Shown piece after piece: positions 1 through 6,759 of a stretch of DNA of 10,405 bases. How positions within the stretch are numbered: position 1 is the first letter of the stretch; every line of letters begins with the position of its first letter. Below the pieces are notes generated by a model. It did not search any database, had not been told where the DNA came from, and saw only the letters and a list, made by a program, of their open reading frames with translations. A program made the position numbers and the translations under genes. Source of the stretch: an uncultured Selenomonadales bacterium (GTDB taxonomy: Bacteria; Bacillota_C; Negativicutes; Selenomonadales; Selenomonadaceae); contig CALGGX010000074.1 of NCBI GenBank assembly GCA_937916025.1, positions 1 through 10,405 on the forward strand, written 5' to 3'.

Positions 1-52
<52 letters not shown>

Positions 53-106
53 CTTCTTTTGAAAAGAAGCAAACAACAGACGCGTCCGATTGTCGATGTT
101 GAGTTG

Positions 107-187
107 ATGATTGACGCCGCGCGGAGAATGTTGATGTTTGAATATATTGAGGCGGAGTTGATGGCGCATGGCATTGAAAGCACCTGA
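107..187 (+). other. Short coding-like frame overlapping the next gene (possible lost N-terminus or small ORF)
   Basis: An ATG at 107 opens 26 codons (beginning MIDAARRMLMFEYIEAELMA) that end at TGA 185-187, after overlapping the first 20 bases of the next gene in a different frame. Its codons look like those of neighbouring genes and the peptide would be an amphipathic helix. No strong Shine-Dalgarno site precedes it, unlike the GGGAGG sites of other genes in this half. It could be the true N-terminus of the following protein, separated by a frameshift near 170-185, a short upstream ORF, or chance. The call is weak. Confidence 0.2.
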
Positions 188-956
188 AGCTCCGACTTTG
201 CATTTTCGGGAGCGGGACGGCTTTATCACGGTGACGACTTCTCCGCCGGAGGACGAGCCGGAAGAAGTTATCGAAGAAGAGACTTCCGAAGACGAGACCG
301 GCGAAGAGTCGGGCGATGAAGTCGAGGACGATTTTTTTTCCGACGACGGGGAGTCGAGTGAAGAAGTCGAAGAAGCCGAAGAAGTTTCGGATGAAGAAGC
401 CGTTGAAGAAACTCCCGCCGACGAAGAGCGCACGGTGATCGAGCGTCCCGTCGAAAAACCTGCCGAGACTCGGCGTGAGCCGACAGTGAAAGTGAAGCCT
501 GCGGATGCGGGCGGGCGATCGGGGAGTGCGTTGCCGACGCCGAGCGAAATGGCGGCGTATGCGGAGCAGGGATATGTCCAACAGCCGAGCGACCGAGGCA
601 AGGCGATCCTCCGCGAGTTTGAAGAAGAAGATCGGCGGCTGGCGGAACAGCGAACGACATCGAAAAAATCCGAGCCGCATTACGAAAAATCGTCGTCGTT
701 TGATTTTGGAATCGAGCCTCCGAGCGGCGGAATGAAATGGGTTGTGTTGATTGCGATATTGACGGTGCTCGGTTTTATCTTCGTGCGGCAATTGGCGCAT
801 GATCCGCTCAAGCCGAGGCGTCGTCCGCAAAGAAAATCGCCCGCCGGAGTGAAAGTCACGCTCGAAACCGACATGCCGCCGCCGCCGAAGCCGCCGTTGA
901 AAAAAACGCCCGCGCCGAAGAAAGACGATACGAAACATATCGAGATTCGGATATGA
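168..956 (+). CDS. Acidic single-pass membrane protein of unknown function
   Basis: I do not recognise this 262-residue protein. Residues about 26-90 are almost entirely Glu/Asp with scattered Ser/Val. Residues 91-185 form a charged, probably disordered linker. Residues about 190-207 are one hydrophobic membrane segment, followed at once by a very basic stretch (KPRRRPQRK) and a Pro/Lys-rich tail (PPPPKPPLKK, then PAPKK). There is no N-terminal signal peptide. The strong positive charge after the membrane segment favours a cytoplasmic C-terminus, which would place the acidic part outside; that is unusual without a signal sequence, so the topology is unclear. The ATG at 168 follows GGCGGAG (151-157) at a spacing of 10, and an in-frame TGA at 159-161 prevents an upstream start. 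The gene follows tRNA-Ser and ends at a strong terminator, so it is probably transcribed alone or by read-through from the tRNA. Confidence 0.7.
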   Translation: MALKAPEAPTLHFRERDGFITVTTSPPEDEPEEVIEEETSEDETGEESGDEVEDDFFSDDGESSEEVEEAEEVSDEEAVEETPADEERTVIERPVEKPAETRREPTVKVKPADAGGRSGSALPTPSEMAAYAEQGYVQQPSDRGKAILREFEEEDRRLAEQRTTSKKSEPHYEKSSSFDFGIEPPSGGMKWVVLIAILTVLGFIFVRQLAHDPLKPRRRPQRKSPAGVKVTLETDMPPPPKPPLKKTPAPKKDDTKHIEIRI

Positions 957-987
957 AAAACGGAGCCGTTGCCGACTCCGCTTTTTG
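957..987. terminator. Bidirectional intrinsic terminator between convergent genes
   Basis: The stem CGGAG (961-965) pairs with CTCCG (976-980). It is flanked by an A run on the left (956-960) and a T run on the right (982-986). The hairpin can therefore end transcripts from the plus-strand gene ending at 956 and from the minus-strand accC-like gene ending at 1027. Confidence 0.8.
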
Positions 988-1026
988 TTTCCGATATTTG
1001 ATCGCATGAATTTTCGATGCTCTAAC

Positions 1027-2463
1027 TTACGTGTAATCGAGCCCTTCTTCGATTGCCGCCGCGAGGTGCTCGCTCATCTGCTCCTTCAGCATCATCTTTT
1101 CCTTCAAAGTGAGTTTCTTCGCCGTCGTCTCGTAAACCGGCAGCCGCTTCTTAATGAATTGCGTGTCGATGTTGCCGGTTCTGAAATGCGGGTCTTCGAG
1201 AATGCGTTTGTGGAGCGGAATCGTCGTCTTGACATCGTCACTCTTGATGATGAATTCATTCAGCGCGCGTTGCATGATCTTAATCGCATCGCCGCGAGTC
1301 CGCCCATGCGCGATCACTTTTGCAATAAGCGAGTCGTAGTACGGTTCGATCGAAAGTCCGGCGGCAACTCCGCACTCGAATCTCACGCGCGGACCGCTCG
1401 GCTCGTGCATGAAATCGATCTTGCCGGGCGCGGGCAGGAAGTGATTGTCGGGATCCTCGGCGTTGATCCGGCACTCGATCGCATGCCCGCGGAACTTGAC
1501 GTCTTTTTGAGTGAAGTCGAGCGGCTCGCCCGCCGCAATTCTGATCTGAGTACGGACGAGATCGATGCCCGTAACCGCTTCCGTAACGCCGTGCTCAACT
1601 TGCACCCTTGGGTTGATCTCCATGAAGAAGAATTCACCTGTTGCCAGATCGAGCAGAAACTCGACCGTGCCGATGTTGGAGTAGTGAACGCTTTTTGCGG
1701 CTTTGACGGCGAGTTTGCCGACGCGCTCGCGCATTTCGTCAGTCAATGCAATCGACGGCGACTCTTCGAGCAATTTCTGATTGCGGCGTTGGATCGAGCA
1801 CTCGCGCTCGCCGAGGTGAACGACTTCGCCGAAATTATCCGCCACGATCTGCACTTCGATATGCCGCGACCGCTCGATGTAATGCTCGAAGTAAAACCGG
1901 ACTTTCGTAACGTCGACGATCTGAAGAATGCGTTTGAGCTCGTCCTCGTTGTGCGCAATGAACATCGACTTGCCGCCGCCGCCGCTGACCGGTTTCAGAA
2001 TGACGGGATATTTCACGTCGCGCGCGGCTTCGAGAGCCATGTCGTTGTCCGTGAGAGGCAAACTGCCCTTTGCCATGGGAATTCCGCTCGGCGCAATCGA
2101 GTTTCGAGCCGCGTCTTTATCGCCGACCAGTTCGAGAGTCTCGGAGTTCGGACCGATCCATGTAAAACCGGCTTTGGTAACCATTTCGGCAAAAACGTGA
2201 TCTTCCGAGAGGAAGCCGTAGCCCGGGTGAATCGCATCGGCTTCGGTGACATACATTGCGTAAAGGATTGCGTCGCGATCGAGATATCCGCCGGCGGGAT
2301 CGCTCGTGCTTACCCGACATTTGATATCCGCCAGTTGAGTCCAAAGCGCGTTTTCATCGACGTCGGAAAAAATCACGGCGGTTTCAATGCCGAGCTCCTG
2401 ACACGCGCGAATAACTCGCACGGCTATCTCGCCCCGATTCGCGATCAAAATTCTTTTAAACAT
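1027..2463 (-). CDS. accC: Biotin carboxylase (AccC-like ATP-grasp subunit)
   Basis: A 478-residue biotin carboxylase. It uses ATP and bicarbonate to carboxylate the biotin of a carrier protein, supplying acetyl-CoA carboxylase or a related biotin-dependent carboxylase. The Rossmann start ILIANRGEIAVRVI (residues 5-18) is present, with Lys116 in GDKDAAR and ATP-grasp Lys157. The glycine loop GGGGKSM (161-167) normally reads GGGGRGM or GGGGKGM. HIEVQ is at 201-205 and RRNQK at 226-230. Metal and bicarbonate residues lie in FMEINPRVQVEH (280-291), and the carboxyl-transfer Arg332 is in GHAIECRINAEDP. A C-terminal extension of roughly 30 residues makes it longer than E. coli AccC (449). The start at 2463 is chosen because GGGAGG sits 7 nt upstream. 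No accB, accA/accD or carboxyltransferase gene is adjacent, so the complex it serves is unknown. It could equally be the BC subunit of a two-subunit pyruvate carboxylase. Confidence 0.93.
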   Translation of the reverse strand: MFKRILIANRGEIAVRVIRACQELGIETAVIFSDVDENALWTQLADIKCRVSTSDPAGGYLDRDAILYAMYVTEADAIHPGYGFLSEDHVFAEMVTKAGFTWIGPNSETLELVGDKDAARNSIAPSGIPMAKGSLPLTDNDMALEAARDVKYPVILKPVSGGGGKSMFIAHNEDELKRILQIVDVTKVRFYFEHYIERSRHIEVQIVADNFGEVVHLGERECSIQRRNQKLLEESPSIALTDEMRERVGKLAVKAAKSVHYSNIGTVEFLLDLATGEFFFMEINPRVQVEHGVTEAVTGIDLVRTQIRIAAGEPLDFTQKDVKFRGHAIECRINAEDPDNHFLPAPGKIDFMHEPSGPRVRFECGVAAGLSIEPYYDSLIAKVIAHGRTRGDAIKIMQRALNEFIIKSDDVKTTIPLHKRILEDPHFRTGNIDTQFIKKRLPVYETTAKKLTLKEKMMLKEQMSEHLAAAIEEGLDYT

Positions 2464-2509
2464 CGTTTCGCCTCCCAACAATTAATATTTCCATTGTCAA
2501 TGATAAATG

Positions 2510-2539
2510 ATTTTAATCGATAACGCAATACTCCGGCAA
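2510..2539 (-). promoter_or_regulatory. Probable sigma-70-type promoter for the biotin carboxylase gene
   Basis: Read on the minus strand, TTGCCG (2539-2534), an 18-nt spacer and TAAAAT (2515-2510) lie about 46 bases before the start codon at 2463. The hexamers are the same as those proposed for nhaC. The position just downstream of the terminator that closes the preceding operon supports independent transcription. Confidence 0.5.
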
Positions 2540-2563
2540 AAAAAAATTGCCGTCGAAGCGGCA
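2538..2563 (-). terminator. Intrinsic terminator of the nhaC-endopeptidase operon
   Basis: On the minus strand, TGCCG (2552-2548) pairs with the arm at 2563-2559 around a 6-nt loop, and a run of nine T follows (plus-strand A run 2538-2546). It begins 9 nt after the TAA of the endopeptidase gene (2572-2574). This is a textbook rho-independent terminator. Confidence 0.88.
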
Positions 2564-2571
2564 GAATTGTT

Positions 2572-3069
2572 TTATCGCGCGACTCGAACGTCAACATTCC
2601 AATCGCGCAGAATTTCAATTGCTCTGTCGACAATCGGCGGCAGTATTTTTTTCATGTCCGATGACAGCTCGACGCCCGCATTCAGCTCGAAAGGTTGTGC
2701 ACCGAGCACGATCACTTCCGGAATTGCTTTGCCCGTCAACTCGAGAAGCGTCAGCACTTCTTCAATGCCAACTTCATGCGCGGAGATTTTTTGTCGAAAA
2801 TGCGCTTTGATCTCGTCGCCGCGCAACTCGTAAATCGAGCCCGCTTCCAAACCGCCGTCAATCGAGTCGATTATCAACAGTTTTTTCGTGCCGGTGATGA
2901 AATGCGTCAATTCAATTCCGAGCGTGCCGCCGTCAATCAGCCGAACATTTTTCGGAAATTCAAAATGCCGTTGAAGATGCTCGACGACTCGGACGCCGAA
3001 GCCTTCGTCAGTCAAAATCGTATTGCCGACGCCGAGCACGGTGAGCTCTGAAGTGTACAAACCTTCCAT
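2572..3069 (-). CDS. Hydrogenase maturation endopeptidase (HyaD/HybD/HycI family)
   Basis: A 165-residue member of the family that clips the C-terminal peptide from the large subunit of [NiFe] hydrogenase after nickel insertion. The fold signature VLGVGNTILTDEGFGV (11-26) is present. The three expected nickel-contacting residues are there: Glu22 in DEG, Asp68 in IIDSIDGG and His98 in SAHEVG. The C-terminal VLGAQPFELNAGVELS (121-136) is also typical. Length is normal. The start at 3069 is chosen because GAGGA lies 8 nt upstream, and the alternative TTG further upstream would overlap nhaC. The gene begins 11 nt after the nhaC stop, so the two are co-transcribed, and a terminator follows immediately. 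No hydrogenase structural or hyp gene is in view, so its substrate must be encoded elsewhere. A paralogous peptidase with another substrate cannot be excluded. Confidence 0.88.
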   Translation of the reverse strand: MEGLYTSELTVLGVGNTILTDEGFGVRVVEHLQRHFEFPKNVRLIDGGTLGIELTHFITGTKKLLIIDSIDGGLEAGSIYELRGDEIKAHFRQKISAHEVGIEEVLTLLELTGKAIPEVIVLGAQPFELNAGVELSSDMKKILPPIVDRAIEILRDWNVDVRVAR

Positions 3070-3080
3070 TGCGCGAGTCC

Positions 3081-4601
3081 TCAATCGACATCAATCGGCT
3101 CAACTTTTGCTTTGATGATGAACATCGCAATGAACAACGCCGCGAAGCCCGTCGCCAAGCCCAGCCAGCCGTTTCGCGTAATTCCGTCGACGATATATCC
3201 GACGACACAACAAGTCGAAACGACGAGCACATACGGCACTTGCGTCGCGACGTGATCCAAGTGATTGCATTGCGCACCCGCCGAAGCAAGAATTGTCGTG
3301 TCTGAAATCGGCGAGGCGTGATCTCCTCCGACCGCGCCCGACAAGATCGCCGCCACGCACAGTACCAACATCGGATAAAGATCGGTGTTTGTCGCGTCGA
3401 GAATCGCCATTGCAATCGGAATCAAAATGCCGAACGTTCCCCACGAAGTTCCGGTTGCGAACGCCAAACCGATTGCCACGAGGAAAAACAGCAGCGGCAG
3501 GATCATCATCACGGACATGTGCTCGCGAACAATTTCGCCGACATAGCCGCCGAGATTGAGATAATCTCCGCTGCAGATGCCCGACAGAGTCCACGCCAAG
3601 CAGAGAATGAACACTGCCGGAACCATTGCCTTAAAACCTTGCGTGAATGACTCGCAGAATTCGCTGAAAGTCACCACGCCGCGCGGAAGATAGAGAAATG
3701 CGGTGAATATGAACGCCGAGAACGAACCGATCACGAGTGCTTTCGAGGAATCGCAATCGGCAAAAGCATCCGCGATGCCGACGCCTTCGTTGTGAATGCC
3801 GCCGGTGTAGAGCATGCCGTAAACGCACGCCGCGATCAAAACAAACAGCGGCAGGACGAGATCGATGATCTTGCCGTTGCCGGTGATATTTTTGTTTTCA
3901 TCGACGGAGTCTCTGTACTCGGGCGGAATTTCAAAATGTTGCTTGTTTTCGCGAACGACTTTACCCATCGTCGCGAAGTCCCGACCGCTTACGATGATGA
4001 AGATCATGAACGCCATCGTCAGCCATGCGTAAAGATTGAACGGGATTGTCTCCAAAAAAATCGTAAAGCCGTCGACCGTCGCGCCTTCCGGCAATGAAGA
4101 ACCGACCGCCGCCGCCCAACTCGAAACCGGCGCGATGATGCAGATCGGAGCCGCCGTCGCGTCGATGACGTAAGCGAGTTTCGCGCGCGCGATTTTGAAT
4201 TTATCCGTCACCGGACGCATCACGGTTCCGACCGTCAGGCAATTGAAATAATCGTCGATGAAGATCAGCATGCCGAGAAACGCCGTCAAGCCGAGCGCAC
4301 TCTTCTTGCCGTTTATGACCGAGCGAGCCCATTCGCCGTAAGCTCGGGTTGCGCCGGATTTTGTGATCGCCGCGACCAGAATGCCGAGGATCACGAGGAA
4401 GACGAGAATGTTGACGTTGCCGCCGACTTTTGCTTCCATGACTTCAAACATGGCGACGATTGCCTCGAGCGGATTGCCGTCCGCGAAGAGCATCGCGCCC
4501 GAGAAGATCGCTATGATCAGCGACATATAAACTTCCTTGGTCAGCAACGCGAGCACGATCGCAACGAGCGGCGGCAATATTGACAATGCAGAATATTCCA
4601 T
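3081..4601 (-). CDS. nhaC: Na+/H+ antiporter, NhaC family
   Basis: A 506-residue integral membrane transporter with about 11-12 hydrophobic segments. It is expected to exchange Na+ for H+ across the cytoplasmic membrane, though some family members instead exchange organic acids such as malate and lactate. Family motifs are FIDDYFNCLTVGTVMRPVTD (114-133), GTSWGTFGILIPIA (384-397) and GDHASPISDTTILASAG (426-442), followed by QCNHLDHV. The loop at about 208-245 is hydrophilic. Length is normal for the family. The start at 4601 is preceded by GGGAGGAG with 8 nt spacing; the longer frame adds only six residues that come from the ribosome-binding site. It is the first gene of an operon with the hydrogenase endopeptidase, and a good promoter lies about 45 nt upstream. 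The substrate is not proven by sequence. Confidence 0.92.
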   Translation of the reverse strand: MEYSALSILPPLVAIVLALLTKEVYMSLIIAIFSGAMLFADGNPLEAIVAMFEVMEAKVGGNVNILVFLVILGILVAAITKSGATRAYGEWARSVINGKKSALGLTAFLGMLIFIDDYFNCLTVGTVMRPVTDKFKIARAKLAYVIDATAAPICIIAPVSSWAAAVGSSLPEGATVDGFTIFLETIPFNLYAWLTMAFMIFIIVSGRDFATMGKVVRENKQHFEIPPEYRDSVDENKNITGNGKIIDLVLPLFVLIAACVYGMLYTGGIHNEGVGIADAFADCDSSKALVIGSFSAFIFTAFLYLPRGVVTFSEFCESFTQGFKAMVPAVFILCLAWTLSGICSGDYLNLGGYVGEIVREHMSVMMILPLLFFLVAIGLAFATGTSWGTFGILIPIAMAILDATNTDLYPMLVLCVAAILSGAVGGDHASPISDTTILASAGAQCNHLDHVATQVPYVLVVSTCCVVGYIVDGITRNGWLGLATGFAALFIAMFIIKAKVEPIDVD

Positions 4602-4639
4602 TCCGATATCTCCTCCCAATTGTTGAAACTCAAAAAACC

Positions 4640-4672
4640 GCCGTCATTTTATAACAGATCGCTCGAGACGGC
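4640..4672. repeat. Imperfect operator-like inverted repeat over the nhaC promoter
   Basis: GCCGTC (4640-4645) and its reverse complement GACGGC (4667-4672) flank the nhaC -10 box and overlap its -35 box. Six-base arms 21 nt apart could bind a dimeric regulator but can also arise by chance. The rest of the 4602-4764 intergenic region holds the two GGGAGG ribosome-binding sites and AT-rich sequence; I see no convincing promoter for the chemoreceptor gene. Confidence 0.25.
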
Positions 4673-4674
4673 AA
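4646..4674 (-). promoter_or_regulatory. Sigma-70-type promoter for nhaC
   Basis: On the minus strand, TTGCCG (4674-4669), a 17-nt spacer and TAAAAT (4651-4646) precede the nhaC start by 44 nt. That leaves room for a leader of about 38 nt containing the GGGAGGAG ribosome-binding site. Confidence 0.6.
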
Positions 4675-4764
4675 TACTTAATTTGATCGGCGGCAGGATT
4701 TTGAAATGTCAAAATCGAATACAGCAAACAATTATATCAACGAATTTTGGGAGGTTGAATCAAG

Positions 4765-6249
4765 ATGAGCGGACTACGATCGATGAGGACGCAGTTTATC
4801 CTGATGATGGTCATGGCATCGCTGTTGACAATGCTGTGTGTCGGAGCAATTTTCATGGGCAATATTTTCAGCAGCTCCGATGCGGAAATCGAAAATTATC
4901 GCAGCGCGCTGATGTTTGATGTCGAGCGCGAACTCAAAAACGAAACCGAGATAGCATACAACATCATTCAGACGAGCTACAAAAAGCAACAGGCGGGTTT
5001 GCTTACCGAAGAGCAGGCAAAACTCGAAGCGGCAAATCTCATTCGCGAGCTTCGTTACGACGGCGGAGCCGGATATTTCTGGATTGACACGTACGACGGC
5101 GTCAACGTTGTCCTGCTCGGACGTGCCGACGTGGAAGGCAAATCACGCATCGGAAATACCGATCCGAATGGCAAACAATACATTCGCGAGATGATCCAAA
5201 ACGGGCAAAAATCCGGCGGCGGCTATACCGATCTGATGTTTGCAAAGCCGAATCAGTCGAATCCGCTTCCGAAAAGAAATTACACAATTGCCTTCGAGCC
5301 GTACAAATGGGTTATCGGCACGGGAATTTGGGTTGATTACATTGATACCAAAGTTGAAGAAATGCAGCAACAAACCGATGAACAGTTCTATGACAATCTG
5401 AAATTGACGATCGGCGGCGTTATCGTCCTCGAGATTTTGCTTTGTCTGATTGCCGGACCGCTTTCGGCGAAATTGATCGGACCGATCCGTGACGTGACGA
5501 AGACGCTCGAAGTGCTTGCAACCGGTGATTTCAGAAAACCCGCAACCGAGCATTTTGATCCTGATCGCGATGATGAAATTGGAATCATGGGGCGTGCCGT
5601 GGTCGATCTCCGTACCAATGTTCGCGAGATGTTGTCAAAAGTCGTGCGCGCGGCGGAACAATTCGCGGCGGCTTCCGAACAATTGACTGCTTCGGCGGAT
5701 CAATCGACGATTGCGATCAATCAGGTTGCAGACTCGATCGTCAACGTGGCGGGTGCCTGCACCGAACAATTCACCGAAGTCGAAAATGCCAACACGCAAT
5801 CCGAAGAGCTGAAGAAACACATGAAGGAATTTACCGACATGTTGACGACGTCGGAGAATAAGATCAAAGCGACGAACGAAGCGGCGAATTTGGGCGATAA
5901 AAATGTGGCGGCGGCGGTAGATCAAATGAAGGTCGTCGAGTCGTCCGTAAGCGACACGGCAGGCGTGATTGCGTTGCTCGGCGAGGAATCGGATAAGATC
6001 GGCAAGATCGTCGATGCGATCGCGGCAATCTCGGATCAGACAAACTTGCTGGCGTTGAATGCGGCGACGTTCAGGCTCGTCATGCGGGCAAGCTGCGCGA
6101 AGGAGACTGCCTTACGCTCCTTGCGCGAGAAAGACGGGCGCACCACGCTTTTTTCAAACAGCTTTGCCGTGGCGCTCGGTGCGTCAGCCTTCTTCGTCTT
6201 GAAAAAGCGCGAGAAAAGCTTGCGCCGCGCAAGCGACACACGTATGTAG
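4765..6249 (+). CDS. Methyl-accepting chemotaxis protein, C-terminus lost at the junction
   Basis: A Cache-HAMP chemoreceptor: it senses a small ligand outside the membrane and controls CheA through a cytoplasmic coiled coil. Membrane helix 1 is residues 10-33. A single-Cache-type sensor (about 36-195) shows AGYFWIDTYDG, EGKSRIGNTDPNGK and YKWVIGTGIWVDYID. Membrane helix 2 is about 214-236, HAMP about 237-292, and the signalling helix runs from 293. The highly conserved hairpin tip is reached at QTNLLALNAA (425-434), where IEAARAGE would be expected. After codon 434 (ending 6066) the frame encodes 60 unrelated residues that are simply the antisense of the opposing gene, up to a TAG at 6249. 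The native part is therefore 4765-6066, with the descending helix missing. GGGAGG lies 10 nt before the ATG. As it stands the protein should not couple to CheA/CheW. Confidence 0.85.
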   Translation: MSGLRSMRTQFILMMVMASLLTMLCVGAIFMGNIFSSSDAEIENYRSALMFDVERELKNETEIAYNIIQTSYKKQQAGLLTEEQAKLEAANLIRELRYDGGAGYFWIDTYDGVNVVLLGRADVEGKSRIGNTDPNGKQYIREMIQNGQKSGGGYTDLMFAKPNQSNPLPKRNYTIAFEPYKWVIGTGIWVDYIDTKVEEMQQQTDEQFYDNLKLTIGGVIVLEILLCLIAGPLSAKLIGPIRDVTKTLEVLATGDFRKPATEHFDPDRDDEIGIMGRAVVDLRTNVREMLSKVVRAAEQFAAASEQLTASADQSTIAINQVADSIVNVAGACTEQFTEVENANTQSEELKKHMKEFTDMLTTSENKIKATNEAANLGDKNVAAAVDQMKVVESSVSDTAGVIALLGEESDKIGKIVDAIAAISDQTNLLALNAATFRLVMRASCAKETALRSLREKDGRTTLFSNSFAVALGASAFFVLKKREKSLRRASDTRM

Positions 6250-6752
6250 TCCACGAAAATCTTGGAGTAGTTCCTGCCTTTGACGGCATTCGCGCGCACG
6301 GGAATGACGTGCTTGCCTTCGATAAGACGGCTGCGCTGCGCCTCGGCAATCTGCTCTTTGGTGGCGATGTCCTCGATGCGCACGAAGCGCTCAGGCGGCG
6401 GCAGCTGCAGGCGGAGCGCAATCTTGAGCACCATCTTTTCCGAGGTGCCCAAAAGCAGGATTTTCTTGAGCCTAAGCTCGCGGATTTTGCGCGCGACCTC
6501 GTCACGGTGCTCCTTGTCGTCAAAGAGCGCCACGCGGACGGCAGCCATGTAGGAGCCTTCAAGCTTGGCGGAGTGTCCTGCTGCGATGTCGTCCTCGTAG
6601 ATGAGCAAGCCGTCGTCGATGATTGCCTTTACGCCGAATTTCTGCGCCACGAGCTTTGCACGGAAGCTTTTTCCCGTGCCGGAAGGCCCAAAAAATGCGT
6701 AGACGGCGATGTGCTTTTTTTTGAGGTTTAGCAGCTCGAACAGGGAATCCAT
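6036..6752 (-). CDS. P-loop NTPase of unknown role, C-terminus lost at the junction
   Basis: The native residues are 1-228 (6752 down to about 6069). The last ten (VAAFNASKFV) come from antisense of the chemoreceptor gene. A Walker A motif GPSGTGKS is at 22-29, then IIDDGLLIYEDDIAAGHSAK (44-63), LLLGTSEKMVLKIA (99-112), VRIEDIAT (124-131) and HVIPV (148-152). I recall this arrangement from conserved hypothetical proteins of Clostridia and spirochaetes in which the P-loop domain is followed by an Asp23/Gls24-like domain. VVRPSFSR near residue 203 resembles the entry to such a domain, which would then be cut off here. Function is unknown; the recalled family link is not a search result. The ATG at 6752 is 7 nt after the end of the RluA-family gene, with no Shine-Dalgarno site but a promoter 11 nt upstream. 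Confidence 0.75.
   Translation of the reverse strand: MDSLFELLNLKKKHIAVYAFFGPSGTGKSFRAKLVAQKFGVKAIIDDGLLIYEDDIAAGHSAKLEGSYMAAVRVALFDDKEHRDEVARKIRELRLKKILLLGTSEKMVLKIALRLQLPPPERFVRIEDIATKEQIAEAQRSRLIEGKHVIPVRANAVKGRNYSKIFVDYIRVSLARRKLFSRFFKTKKADAPSATAKLFEKSVVRPSFSRKERKAVSFAQLARMTSLNVAAFNASKFV
6064..6069. other. Junction of two unrelated sequence blocks
   Basis: The chemoreceptor reading frame follows its family up to base 6066. The opposing P-loop gene follows its own from about base 6069. Both lose their 3' ends here, with no target duplication, inverted repeat or mobile-element sequence between them. Word usage (GATC, CTAG), ribosome-binding style and codon choice change at the same place. 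A chimeric assembly or ligation is most likely; a real rearrangement between very different genomes is the alternative. Confidence 0.8.
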
Positions 6753-6759
6753 AGCGTCG

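Noticed and set aside
53..69. Palindrome CTTCTTTTGAAAAGAAG after tRNA-Ser as a terminator
   Set aside because: The stem is A/T-rich with almost no loop, and no T run follows, so termination is doubtful.
985..2523. A 512-codon open frame on the plus strand
   Set aside because: It is the antisense of the biotin carboxylase gene, whose protein matches its family end to end. The plus-strand protein has no recognisable domain or ribosome-binding site.
4620..4764. Sigma-28 (motility) promoter for the chemoreceptor
   Set aside because: I looked for TAAA-N15-GCCGATAA-like spacing and for sigma-70 boxes and found no convincing match.
6067..6249. The last 60 residues of the chemoreceptor frame as a novel C-terminal domain
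   Set aside because: They are the antisense of the P-loop NTPase coding sequence, whose real strand carries the conserved motifs.
6067..6752. Zeta-toxin or gluconate-kinase identity for the P-loop protein
   Set aside because: Only the Walker A motif is shared; the IDDG, LLLGTSEKM and VRIEDIAT blocks fit a different conserved hypothetical family, and there is no antitoxin gene.
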